DNA from: Noviherbaspirillum_A sp047237965
GTDB taxonomy: Bacteria > Pseudomonadota > Gammaproteobacteria > Burkholderiales > Burkholderiaceae_D
Direction of reading: 5' to 3'
Assembly: GCF_047237965.1 (NCBI RefSeq)
Contig: NZ_JBDFLX010000001.1
Location: 3,038,001-3,102,000 of the forward strand
DNA: 64,000 nt
The notes below the pieces were generated by a model. It made no database searches and was not told where the DNA came from. It saw only the letters and a list, made by a program, of their open reading frames with translations. Below are positions 36,262-44,017 of the stretch, one piece after another (position 1 is the first letter of the stretch; each line of letters starts with the position of its first letter). The position numbers were made by a program, and so were the translations under genes.

Positions 36262-37167
36262 CTAGCGCCGCGAGGACAGGACGATGCCGCCGACGATGAG
36301 CAGGAAGGCCACCGCATGATAGAGATGCGGCAGTTCCCCCAGGAAGGCCGAGGACAGGATCGCCGCGAACAGCGGCGTGAGGTTGCTGAAAAAAGCGGCA
36401 ATGCTGGGGCCGACCCGCTGCACGCCGGTGCCCCAGCAGCGCAAGGCGATCACCGCCGGGCCGATGCCGACATAGACCAGCGCCGCCGCCAGCGGCCAGC
36501 TCCAGTGAATGCGGGCGTCCGACACCAGCCACTCGCCGCCGGCGAAGAGCCCGGACCAGGCCAGGCCGAACACCACCTGCGCCATCAGGAAGGCAGACCA
36601 GTCCGGCCGCAGCTTCTGGGCCGCGCCAGGCAGCGGCAGCGTCAGCAGCCAGCTGTAGAAGGACCAGACGATGGTGGCGACGATCATCAGCAGGTCGCCC
36701 GCCACCAGCCGCAGGCCCAGCAGCTGGCGCCATTCGCCGCGCGACAGCACCACCAGCACGCCGACGATGGACAGCACCGCGCCCACCATCTGGCGCGGCG
36801 ACACCCGCACCTTGAAGAACAGCCAGCCGATGGCCAGCATCCAGACCGGCATGCTGGCGCCGACCAGGGTGACATTGATCGGCGTGGAGCTTTTCAGCGC
36901 CAGGTACTGCATCGCGTTGTACAGGCCCACGCCCAGGAGGCCCAGCAGCGCGAAGCGGCGCCATGCCGGCCACAGCACGCTGCCGCGCCGCAGCACCCAG
37001 CCGGCCAGCGGCAGCAGCACCATGAAGGCCACCAGCCAGCGTACGAAATTCATCGTCACCGGCGGCACCATGCCCTGCACCATGCGGCCCACCACGGCAT
37101 TGCTGGCCCAGAGCAGCGGCGGAAGCAGCAGCATCACGATGGTGGACGGGGTGAGTCTGGCGGACAT
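36262..37167 (-). CDS. EamA-family (DMT) transporter
   Basis: A 301-residue inner-membrane protein with ten predicted membrane segments arranged as two EamA repeats: PPLLWASNAVVGRMVQG at the N terminus and IHWSWPLAAALVYVGIGPAVIAL in the second half. Drug/metabolite exporter superfamily; substrate not predictable. A second EamA gene at 40.9 kb is only distantly similar. Intergenic spacing to the thioesterase is 66 bases. Confidence 0.88.
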   Translation of the reverse strand: MSARLTPSTIVMLLLPPLLWASNAVVGRMVQGMVPPVTMNFVRWLVAFMVLLPLAGWVLRRGSVLWPAWRRFALLGLLGVGLYNAMQYLALKSSTPINVTLVGASMPVWMLAIGWLFFKVRVSPRQMVGAVLSIVGVLVVLSRGEWRQLLGLRLVAGDLLMIVATIVWSFYSWLLTLPLPGAAQKLRPDWSAFLMAQVVFGLAWSGLFAGGEWLVSDARIHWSWPLAAALVYVGIGPAVIALRCWGTGVQRVGPSIAAFFSNLTPLFAAILSSAFLGELPHLYHAVAFLLIVGGIVLSSRR

Positions 37168-37336
37168 GAAGTAGGGAAATGGTTGCCGGTTCGGGAGCCG
37201 GGATTGTAACGGTTAACCAGGCGGGAGATGAATATGTGCCGCTGGGGCGGCGCGATGCCGCCGGCAGGGCGCGATCGTTGACCCCGCCGCGCCGGTCCGG
37301 CGCTGCCAGCGGCCTTGGGCGTGCGCGTTCGGCCGG

Positions 37337-37393
37337 CCGGGCCGGCAGGCCGTCGCCCGTGCCAGCGCGTCGCCGCCGGGCGTGCCGGCCCGG
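37337..37393. repeat. GC-rich inverted repeat in the EamA-ankyrin gap
   Basis: CCGGGCCGGCA (37337-37347) and TGCCGGCCCGG (37383-37393) are perfect 11-bp arms, with inner CGCCCG/CGGGCG pairs. No T-run follows. It may act as a factor-dependent or structural terminator for the ankyrin gene; the rest of the 37168-37400 gap shows nothing. Confidence 0.5.
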
Positions 37394-37400
37394 CGCCGGT

Positions 37401-37922
37401 TCAGGCGCCCAGGGCCTCGAGCTGCCTGGCCGTTTCCGGCGCACCCATCGTCAGCGCCAGGTCCCTTGCGCTCAAGCCCTTGGCATTGCGCGCATGCGGA
37501 TCGCCGCCGTGGGCCAGCATCAGTTCCAGCATCGCGGTGCGGTTGAACATGGCCGCCATCATCAGCGCTGTGCGGCCGTCCGGCGCGGCGCCGTCCACCT
37601 TCGCGCCGCTGGCCAGCAGCAGTTCGGCGATCTCGCGGTAATCCTTGAAGACCGCCGCGGCCAGCGGCAGCTGGCCGTTGTCGTTGTAGATCTCGGTGTC
37701 GGCGCCATGCTGCAGCAGCACGCGGGCGGCCTCGAGATGGCCGTGATAGCAGGCCAGCATCAGCAGCGTGTCGCCCTTCTCGTTGCGCAGGTTGACCGGC
37801 ACGCCCAGTGCCAGCAGGCGCGCCAGCGTGGCGGCGTCGCCGGTGCGGGCGTAGTCGAACATTTCCTTCAGGTGTTGGCGCAATTGGGCCTGGCGCTCGG
37901 CGTCGGGTTGCTGGTCTGACAT
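37401..37922 (-). CDS. Ankyrin-repeat protein
   Basis: A 173-residue soluble protein with about four ankyrin repeats: NEKGDTLLMLACYHGHLEAARVLLQHGADTE, DNGQLPLAAAVFKDYREIAELLLASGAKVD, DGRTALMMAAMFNRTAMLELMLAHGGDP and a final NAKGLSARDLAL. The N terminus is a charged helix. It is likely a protein-protein adapter; in many bacteria similar genes sit beside catalase or helicase genes, but no partner is evident here. It is divergent from the next gene. Confidence 0.9.
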   Translation of the reverse strand: MSDQQPDAERQAQLRQHLKEMFDYARTGDAATLARLLALGVPVNLRNEKGDTLLMLACYHGHLEAARVLLQHGADTEIYNDNGQLPLAAAVFKDYREIAELLLASGAKVDGAAPDGRTALMMAAMFNRTAMLELMLAHGGDPHARNAKGLSARDLALTMGAPETARQLEALGA

Positions 37923-38012
37923 GGGAATCCCGTGAGGTGGATGGCGCGCTGTGAGCGCGGCGGATCTGGATTAATATACCGTCTTGAAATTTCCCCTCCA
38001 TGCATTTCCGCA

Positions 38013-38513
38013 ATGACTGACACTTCCCCCGATTTGCCCGCGTCCGACGACGACGCCAAGATTGAAGAGCCGCGCCTGTGGCGCGACAACGGCTGGACCG
38101 CGCGCGTGATCAAGAACGAGGACGACGACGGCTGGGCGGTGGCCATGATCAAGGATGGCGAAGCCGAGCCGGCGCTGGTCGGCCCCTGGACCATGGGCCG
38201 CGACAAGAAAAACCCCAAGCCGCTCGACGCTTCCGCCTTCAGCACGCTGGTCAAGACCGCGTCCGAGGTGCTGCGCCGGCACGAGCAGCAGCTGCACGCG
38301 ATGCTGCACAAAAGCCTGTTCGTCAATGTCGAGGCTGGCCGCATCGAGGTCATCCTCGATATCGTGCCGGACGAGGACGACCCGTATGCGCTGCTGTCGG
38401 CGCGCGACGAATACGGCGAGCAACTGGCCGAAGTGCGGGTGGCGCCCAACTTCAAGCTCAGCCCGTCGAGCGCCGCCGCCTGGATCGAAGGCGGCTTCCG
38501 CCGGCCGAACTAG
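38013..38513 (+). CDS. Conserved hypothetical protein upstream of a nuclease-helicase
   Basis: A 166-residue acidic, soluble protein that I do not recognise. It has the N-terminal LWRDNGWTARVIKNEDDDGWAVAMIKDG, a helix around TLVKTASEVLRRHEQQLHAML, and the C-terminal EYGEQLAEVRVAPNFKLS. No cysteine or membrane segment is apparent. It stops at TAG (38511-38513) in the same frame as the downstream helicase, whose first possible start is 31 bases later. The tight arrangement suggests a two-gene operon and perhaps a functional link with the helicase. Confidence 0.82.
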   Translation: MTDTSPDLPASDDDAKIEEPRLWRDNGWTARVIKNEDDDGWAVAMIKDGEAEPALVGPWTMGRDKKNPKPLDASAFSTLVKTASEVLRRHEQQLHAMLHKSLFVNVEAGRIEVILDIVPDEDDPYALLSARDEYGEQLAEVRVAPNFKLSPSSAAAWIEGGFRRPN

Positions 38514-38543
38514 GTTCCGCCGCCATCCCTTTCCCCGCCTGCC

Positions 38544-40841
38544 TTGAACGACCCGTCCACACCGCGCCGCTACACGGTGGCCGTGCGCGCGCTGTGCGAG
38601 TTCACCGCCAAGGCGGGCGACCTCGACCTGCGCTTCACGCCCTCGCCCACCGCGCTGGAAGGCATCGCCGGCCATGCGGTGGTGGCGTCGCGCCGGCCGG
38701 CGCCCTATGAAGCCGAGGTCAGCCTGTCGGGCCAGTTCGGCCAGCTGCTGGTGCGCGGCCGCGCCGACGGCTACGACCCGGCGGCGAACCGGGTGGACGA
38801 GGTCAAGACCTATCGCGGCGAACTGGCGGCGATGCCGGACAACCACCGGCATCTGCACTGGGCGCAGGTGCGCATCTATGGCTGGCTGCTGTGCCAGGAA
38901 CGCTCACTGGAGAGCATCGAACTGGCGCTGGTGTATTTCGACATCGGCAGCCAGCGCGAGACCGTGCTGACCGAAACCCGCGACGCCGCCTGGCTGCAGG
39001 CGCATTTCGAAGACCACTGCCGGCGCTTCGAGGCCTGGGCCGAGCAGGAACTGGCGCACCGCGCCGCCCGCGACGCGGCGCTGTCGACGCTCGCTTTCCC
39101 GCATGCCGAATTCCGCCCCGGCCAGCGCCACCTGGCGACCTCGGTCTACCGCACCGCCCGCGACGGCGGCTGCCTGATGGCGCAGGCGCCGACCGGCATC
39201 GGCAAGACGGTGGGCACGCTGTTCCCGCTGCTCAAGGCTTGTCCCGGCCAGGCGCTGGACAAGGTGTTCTTCCTGGCCGCCAAGACCTCGGGGCGGGCGC
39301 TGGCGCTGGACGCGCTGGAACAGATCGGCGGCGCCGCGCCTGCGGAGCGGCCGCTGCGCACGCTGGAACTGGTGGCGCGCGACAAGGCCTGCGTGCATCC
39401 GGACAAGGCCTGCCATGGCGCGTCCTGTCCGCTGGCGCAGGGCTTCTACGACCGCCTGCCGGCGGCCCGCAGCGCCGCGCTCGAGGCCGGCACGCTGGAC
39501 CAGGAACGCCTGCGCGCCGCGGCGCTGGCGCACCAGGTCTGCCCCTATTACCTCGGCATGGAGCTGGCGCGCTGGGCCGACGTGGTGATCGGCGACTACA
39601 ACTACTACTTCGACCTGTCGGCGATGCTGCACGGCCTGACGCTGGCCAACCAGTGGCGGGTGGCGGTGCTGGTGGACGAGGCGCACAACATGGTCGAGCG
39701 CTCGCGCAAGATGTATAGCGCCGAGCTGGACCAGCATGGCTTCGCCGCCCTGCGCCGCGACGCGCCGGCGCTGTTGAAGAAGCCGCTCGACAAGCTCAAC
39801 CGCCAGTGGAATGCGTTGTGGCGCGACCAGGAGGACAGCTACGCCGTGCACGAGACGCTGCCGGACGGCTTCGTCAATGCGCTCCAGCAGGCCACCAGCG
39901 CCATGACCGACTACCTAGCCGAGCATCCGGCCGAAGTCCACGGCGCGCTGCAGGACTTCTATTTCGACGCGCTGCACTTCGGCCGCATTGCCGAGCTGTT
40001 CGGGCCGCACTCGCTGTTCGACGTGACGCTTGATTCTGGCCGCGGACAAAAAACCGGCGCCCGCCTCTGCCTGCGCAACATCGTGCCGGCGCCGTTCGTG
40101 CGGCCGCGCCTGAAGCTGGCGCGCGCCACGGTGATGTTTTCCGCCACCCTCAATCCGCGGCCCTTCTATGCGGACATGCTGGGCCTGCCGGAAGAGACTG
40201 CCTGGATCGATGTCGAATCGCCGTTCGAGGCCAGCCAGCTGGCGGTGCGGGTGGCGAGCCACATCTCCACCCGCTACCGGCAGCGGGAACAGTCGCTGGC
40301 GCCGATCGCCGACCTGATCGCGGCCCAGTATGCGCGCCAGCCGGGCAACTACCTGGCCTTCTTCAGCAGCTTCGATTACCTGCGCCAGGTGGCGGCCCTG
40401 ATGGCCGAACGGCATCCCGGCATCCCGTTCTGGGAGCAGTCGCGCGGCATGGAGGAAAGCGCGCGCACCGCCTTCCTGGGCCGCTTCACCGCCGACAGCG
40501 CGGGCGTCGGTTTCGCGGTGCTGGGCGGCGCCTTCGGCGAAGGCATCGACCTGCCGGGCCGGCGGCTGATCGGCGCCTTCATCGCCACCCTGGGCCTGCC
40601 GCAGATCAACCCGGTCAACGAGCAGATGCGCGAGCGCATGCAGCAGACCTTCGGCGCCGGCTACGACTACACCTACCTGTATCCCGGCCTGCAGAAGGTG
40701 GTGCAGGCGGCCGGCCGGGTGATACGCACCCGCGCCGATTCCGGCGTGGTGTACCTGATCGACGACCGTTATGCCAGGAACGAGGTGCGGCGCCTGCTGC
40801 CCGACTGGTGGGACGTGCGCCGCGCCACGCCGACCCCATAG
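38544..40841 (+). CDS. RecB-like nuclease fused to a DinG/XPD-type Fe-S helicase
   Basis: A 765-residue protein. The N terminus has the RecB/PD-(D/E)XK set: H44 in GIAGHAVV, D75 in GRADGYD, E86 and K88 in DEVKT, and Q108 in WAQVRIYGWLL. The helicase has Walker A APTGIGKT, an Fe-S domain with four cysteines (CVHPDKACHGASC and later VCPYYLG), the DEAH motif VDEAHN, and C-terminal motifs LGGAFGEGIDLPGRRL and QAAGRVIRTRAD. It should unwind and cut DNA in repair. The only upstream start is TTG at 38544, with no clear ribosome binding site. It follows an unknown gene in the same frame and precedes an EamA exporter gene by nine bases. Confidence 0.9.
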   Translation: MNDPSTPRRYTVAVRALCEFTAKAGDLDLRFTPSPTALEGIAGHAVVASRRPAPYEAEVSLSGQFGQLLVRGRADGYDPAANRVDEVKTYRGELAAMPDNHRHLHWAQVRIYGWLLCQERSLESIELALVYFDIGSQRETVLTETRDAAWLQAHFEDHCRRFEAWAEQELAHRAARDAALSTLAFPHAEFRPGQRHLATSVYRTARDGGCLMAQAPTGIGKTVGTLFPLLKACPGQALDKVFFLAAKTSGRALALDALEQIGGAAPAERPLRTLELVARDKACVHPDKACHGASCPLAQGFYDRLPAARSAALEAGTLDQERLRAAALAHQVCPYYLGMELARWADVVIGDYNYYFDLSAMLHGLTLANQWRVAVLVDEAHNMVERSRKMYSAELDQHGFAALRRDAPALLKKPLDKLNRQWNALWRDQEDSYAVHETLPDGFVNALQQATSAMTDYLAEHPAEVHGALQDFYFDALHFGRIAELFGPHSLFDVTLDSGRGQKTGARLCLRNIVPAPFVRPRLKLARATVMFSATLNPRPFYADMLGLPEETAWIDVESPFEASQLAVRVASHISTRYRQREQSLAPIADLIAAQYARQPGNYLAFFSSFDYLRQVAALMAERHPGIPFWEQSRGMEESARTAFLGRFTADSAGVGFAVLGGAFGEGIDLPGRRLIGAFIATLGLPQINPVNEQMRERMQQTFGAGYDYTYLYPGLQKVVQAAGRVIRTRADSGVVYLIDDRYARNEVRRLLPDWWDVRRATPTP

Positions 40842-40850
40842 AAAGACATC

Positions 40851-41786
40851 ATGCAAAACACCTCACTCACCGGCCGCGAGCTGCTGGCCGCCCTGGGCAT
40901 CGTCATCATCTGGGGCACCAACTTCATCGCGATGAAGGTCGGCCTGCGCAGCTTCACGCCGTTCCAGCTTGGCGCGGCGCGCTACCTGCTGGCGATGCTG
41001 CCGCTGATCTTCCTGGTGCCGGCGCCGCGGCTGCACTGGAAATGGCTGCTGCTGTATGGCCTGTGCCAGGGCGTGGGCCAGTTCGGCCTGGTGTTCCTGT
41101 CGCTGAAGATCGGCATGACGGCGGCGCTGGCCTCGGTGCTGCTGCAGACCCAGCTGTTCTTCACCGCCCTGCTGAGCTTTTTCGTACTGGCCGAAAAACC
41201 CGGCCGGCCGCTGCTGGCTGGCCTGGCGCTGGCGGCGCTCGGCCTGTGCTGCTTCGCGATGAATTACCTGCTGCCGGCAGCCGGCGCGGCGGCGGCCACC
41301 ACGGCGCTGGGCTTTGCGCTGTGCCTGGGCGGCGCGTCGATGTGGGCCGCCTCCAATATCGTGGTGCGCCTGGCGCAGCAGGCTGCGCCCGGTTTTGCGC
41401 CACTGAGTTTCCTGGTCTGGTGCAGCGCGGTGCCGGTGCTGCCCTTCGTCGCGCTGTCACTGCTGTTCGACGCGCCCGGCAGCCGCTGGCAGTGGACGAA
41501 CGCGCCCTGGCAGGGCTGGGTGGCGGTGGCCTACCTCGGCTGGGTGGCGACGATTTTCGCCTACAGCATGTGGACCGGCCTGATCCAGCGCCACGGCGCC
41601 AACCGGATCGCGCCATTCAGCCTGGGCGTGCCGGTGGTGGGCATTGCCAGCGGCATGCTGGTGCTGGGGGAAAGCGTGACGGCCTGGCAGTGGGCCGGGA
41701 TTGCGCTGATCGTCGCGGCGCTGGCCTGCGTGCTGCTGGGCGGCCGGCCGCGCGCCGTGGCGGTTGCCAGGGCGGATTCGGCCTGA
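40851..41786 (+). CDS. EamA-family transporter (amino-acid metabolite exporter type)
   Basis: A 311-residue inner-membrane protein with about ten membrane segments in two EamA repeats: GIVIIWGTNFIAMKVGL and GWVATIFAYSMWTGLIQRHGANRIAPFSLGVPVVGI. The N-terminal pattern is like E. coli EamA (O-acetylserine/cysteine exporter), but substrate is not provable. It starts nine bases after the helicase stop, so it is probably cotranscribed. Confidence 0.9.
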   Translation: MQNTSLTGRELLAALGIVIIWGTNFIAMKVGLRSFTPFQLGAARYLLAMLPLIFLVPAPRLHWKWLLLYGLCQGVGQFGLVFLSLKIGMTAALASVLLQTQLFFTALLSFFVLAEKPGRPLLAGLALAALGLCCFAMNYLLPAAGAAAATTALGFALCLGGASMWAASNIVVRLAQQAAPGFAPLSFLVWCSAVPVLPFVALSLLFDAPGSRWQWTNAPWQGWVAVAYLGWVATIFAYSMWTGLIQRHGANRIAPFSLGVPVVGIASGMLVLGESVTAWQWAGIALIVAALACVLLGGRPRAVAVARADSA

Positions 41787-41817
41787 CCTGCCTCGCCGAT
41801 GCCGGGGCGAATCCGCT

Positions 41818-42291
41818 CTAGGAGCCCGAGGCAATGAAGCGCTGACGCATGAGCTGCACCTGGTTTTCCGAAATCAGGTGGCCGTGGGCGGCTGCCTTGG
41901 ACAGCCACATCATGCCGAGATTGTCGTCGCGCACCACGCCGTTGCCTTCCAGGTAGCAGCGGGCCAGCCAGTGCATCGCGTCGGCATGGTCCTGCCGCGC
42001 CGCCAGTTCCAGCCAGGCGATCGCGCCGCGCGGCTTGCCATTGGCCAGGAAGATCAGGGCCAGGTCGTTCTGGGCGGCGGCATCGCCGCGGTCGGCCAGC
42101 CTGAGCAGCGCGAAATCGTCGGCGTCCAGCGGCATGGCGATATACGGCTTGATGGAATCCAGGTGCACCATGGACTTGCCATTGCCGCCCTCCACTTCCT
42201 TCTTCACCGAGCCATCGGCAAAGCGCCGCCAGAACGTACGTTCGCTCCATTCGGTCAGGGTGATGGCTGCGGCAAGGCTGATCAGTTCCAC
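41818..42291 (-). CDS. Sel1-repeat-like protein
   Basis: A 157-residue protein with two Sel1-like repeats: GDAAAQNDLALIFLANGKPRGAIAWLELAARQDHADAMHWLARCYLEGNGVVRDDNLGMMWLSKAAAHGH. An N-terminal hydrophobic stretch (VELISLAAAITL) precedes them. The start is uncertain: GTG at 42291 is chosen because coding character ends there; the open frame extends to 42426 into the pilin promoter region, and an ATG occurs 40 codons downstream. Sel1 proteins are protein-interaction scaffolds. Divergent from pilA. Confidence 0.72.
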   Translation of the reverse strand: MELISLAAAITLTEWSERTFWRRFADGSVKKEVEGGNGKSMVHLDSIKPYIAMPLDADDFALLRLADRGDAAAQNDLALIFLANGKPRGAIAWLELAARQDHADAMHWLARCYLEGNGVVRDDNLGMMWLSKAAAHGHLISENQVQLMRQRFIASGS

Positions 42292-42465
42292 GATGCTTCT
42301 TTCTCTCTGGCGCCAGGTCCTGGCGGGTACACGCCCGGTGCCAGCAGCAGCTGGCAGGGCTCGCAGCGGTGCCAAACCAGTTGGCACAGCGTTTCTGCCC
42401 GCCATTTTTTCATGCGGCGGAGCCAAAAACCAAGATTTTCCTCAGTTTCTGTGCAGAAACGTTGC

Positions 42466-42481
42466 TGGCACGCATGTTGCT
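42466..42481 (+). promoter_or_regulatory. Sigma-54 promoter of pilA
   Basis: TGGCACGCATGTTGCT matches the RpoN consensus TGGCAC-N5-TTGCW exactly, with GG at -24 and GC at -12. It lies about 80 bases before the pilA ATG; transcription would start about 42491. Pseudomonas pilA is driven by RpoN with the PilS/PilR pair; pilR is not in the window. Confidence 0.88.
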
Positions 42482-42559
42482 GTACAGAAAGAAGCTTCAA
42501 CAGATTTCGGTAGTGTGTCGTTTTACTTCTTATTTATTTCTTTTTTCGGGACGGACAAC

Positions 42560-43054
42560 ATGAAATTCGCTCAATACAAAAAGCAGGCTCAGCAAGGTTT
42601 TACCCTGATCGAACTGATGATCGTGGTTGCGATTATTGGTATTCTGGCGGCTGTGGCTATTCCGGCGTATCAGGATTACACGGTCAAGGCCAAGATCAGT
42701 GAAGGTCCCAGCCTGTCCAGCCCGGCCAGAACGGCAATGGGACTTGCATGCAGCGAAGGCACTCTGAATGCGACGAGTGCAGATGCGAATACCGCCCTTG
42801 GTTTGGCTGCAAGCACCTCAATCACCGGTAAATATGTTGCTTCCGTTCTGACTGCTATTACCACGGCAGCCGCAAGCGGCACTAACGGTGTCGGCACTGT
42901 CACTATTGCATTTAAGGCAGCTACGGACGGCGCTCCGGCTGATGTTGCTGGCATGTCTTATACCTACACGGGCACTTGCAATCCTAACTCTGGCATGTCT
43001 TGGACCGTTGCAGCAGTCGGTTCTTTCCCGACGAAATATCTGCCAAAACTGTAA
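42560..43054 (+). CDS. pilA: Type IV pilin (PilA)
   Basis: A 164-residue type IVa prepilin. A 13-residue basic leader ends QQG, and cleavage before FTLIELMIVVAIIGILAAVAIP releases the methylated Phe, with Glu at position +5 of the mature protein. A long hydrophobic helix is followed by a beta domain with two cysteines (GLACSEG and GTCNPN) that would form the D-loop disulfide. Upstream is a consensus sigma-54 promoter. No other pil genes are nearby, as is common for isolated major pilin genes. A strong hairpin follows. Confidence 0.95.
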   Translation: MKFAQYKKQAQQGFTLIELMIVVAIIGILAAVAIPAYQDYTVKAKISEGPSLSSPARTAMGLACSEGTLNATSADANTALGLAASTSITGKYVASVLTAITTAAASGTNGVGTVTIAFKAATDGAPADVAGMSYTYTGTCNPNSGMSWTVAAVGSFPTKYLPKL

Positions 43055-43083
43055 TAACCTGATTTGAACAAAAGCTTGTTAGA

Positions 43084-43128
43084 TTTGCCCGTGAAAGCGA
43101 ACATCGCTTTCACGGGCAAATGCATTTT
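43084..43128 (+). terminator. Terminator of pilA
   Basis: TTTGCCCGTGAAAGCG and its exact reverse complement form a 16-bp stem (43084-43120) around a five-base loop, followed by TGCATTTTA. The long perfect stem fits an abundant, stable pilin message. Confidence 0.82.
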
Positions 43129-43377
43129 ATTTCGTTGTATTTCCCTATATACAAATTAGAAAAGTTGCCTGTCTCTTTGCGCATTAACCAAGTGTGCTCA
43201 CTTGCGATCTATAAGCAAATCTCGTGAGTGCAATTCTGCGAAGGTGCTTTGCACCAATCGCCGAGCAACGCAAGACTCGACTCGTGACTGGCTTTCCACC
43301 GCCCGCCTTGCAAATGCCCTTCGGGTATTCCATCCTGCCAATGCATGCCGGGCTACACGCTTCCCCAAAGACCAAAT
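43129..43377. other. Intergenic region without a gene
   Basis: Nothing convincing was found. Short open frames on both strands lack family resemblance. A small hairpin GGTGC-TTT-GCACC lies near 43244-43256, and an imperfect inverted repeat around CTCAC/GTGAG lies at 43195-43232. Confidence 0.4.
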
Positions 43378-43404
43378 AAAAAGCGCCCTCAACCGAGGGC
43401 GCTT
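43378..43404 (-). terminator. Terminator of the DUF883 gene
   Basis: AAGCGCCCTC and GAGGGCGCTT pair around AACC; on the minus strand the stem is followed by TTTTT. It sits 24 bases after the stop codon. Confidence 0.9.
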
Positions 43405-43427
43405 CGCATGTCCGGCTGGCTGACTAA

Positions 43428-43730
43428 CTACCGCCGACCGATCATCATCCCCAGCAACACGCCAACCCCTGCCGAGATCGCCACTGCGCGCCATGGATTG
43501 TCCTTGACGTAGCTGTCGGCGGTGTCGACTACTTCCTTGCTGGTGTCCAGCGCGACCGATTGCAGGTCCTGCGCCTTGACCAGCGCGGTGTCCAGCAGCT
43601 CCAGGCCGCGTTCGCGCAGGTCGTCGGCCTTCATGCCGGTGGACGAGGTCGCCTCGCGGAACAGGTCCTGGGCGTCGCGCAGCAGCGAGCGCAGATCTGT
43701 CCTGACTGTCTTCAGATTGTTTTCCAACAT
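43428..43730 (-). CDS. ElaB/YqjD/DUF883-family membrane-anchored protein
   Basis: A 100-residue protein with an amphipathic helical N-terminal region (LKTVRTDLRSLLRDAQDLFREATSS) and a C-terminal membrane anchor, YVKDNPWRAVAISAGVGVLLGMMIGRR. This fits the DUF883 family; E. coli YqjD and ElaB bind ribosomes at the inner membrane in stationary phase. It ends in a strong terminator. Confidence 0.9.
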   Translation of the reverse strand: MLENNLKTVRTDLRSLLRDAQDLFREATSSTGMKADDLRERGLELLDTALVKAQDLQSVALDTSKEVVDTADSYVKDNPWRAVAISAGVGVLLGMMIGRR

Positions 43731-43977
43731 GGTGGTACCCCCAAGGCTAGGTGAAGTATGCGCAGGCGGCTCTGACGGCGGTTTGACGCGGGCCGGCGGC
43801 CGCTGCGTAAGGCGTGCTGCAGGTTACAAAAAAGTGGCAATTTTTGCAAGTCTGCAAGGCCTTGCGGATGCACCGGTGCATGGCGCATCCAGTGCTTCCG
43901 GAACCAGAATAAGGCGGCTTGCGGAAAAAAGCGGTGCGCTAACGAACACTATGTCCGAAGCGCAAGCCGGACAAGCA

Positions 43978-44017
43978 CATCAGCGCATCAGCGCATCAGC
44001 GCATCAGCGCATCAGCG
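43978..44017. repeat. Five tandem copies of an 8-bp repeat
   Basis: CATCAGCG is repeated five times without interruption. The array covers the 3' end and stop codon of the substrate-binding-protein gene. The unit is not a multiple of three, so a change in copy number would move the stop codon. Confidence 0.9.

Noticed and set aside
35470..37209. A long plus-strand open frame over the thioesterase and EamA genes
   Set aside because: Antisense shadow; the minus strand has recognised families in the same space.
37213..38013. A 266-codon minus-strand frame over the ankyrin gene and beyond
   Set aside because: Out of frame with the clear ankyrin repeats; arginine-rich shadow of a GC-rich region.
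42382..42397. A second sigma-54-like site, TGGCACAGCGTTTCTG, upstream of pilA
   Set aside because: The -12 half (TTTCT) does not match TTGCW; only the site at 42466 fits.
43978..44017. Tandem repeat considered as a CRISPR array
   Set aside because: Units are 8 bp, contiguous and without spacers; no cas genes nearby.
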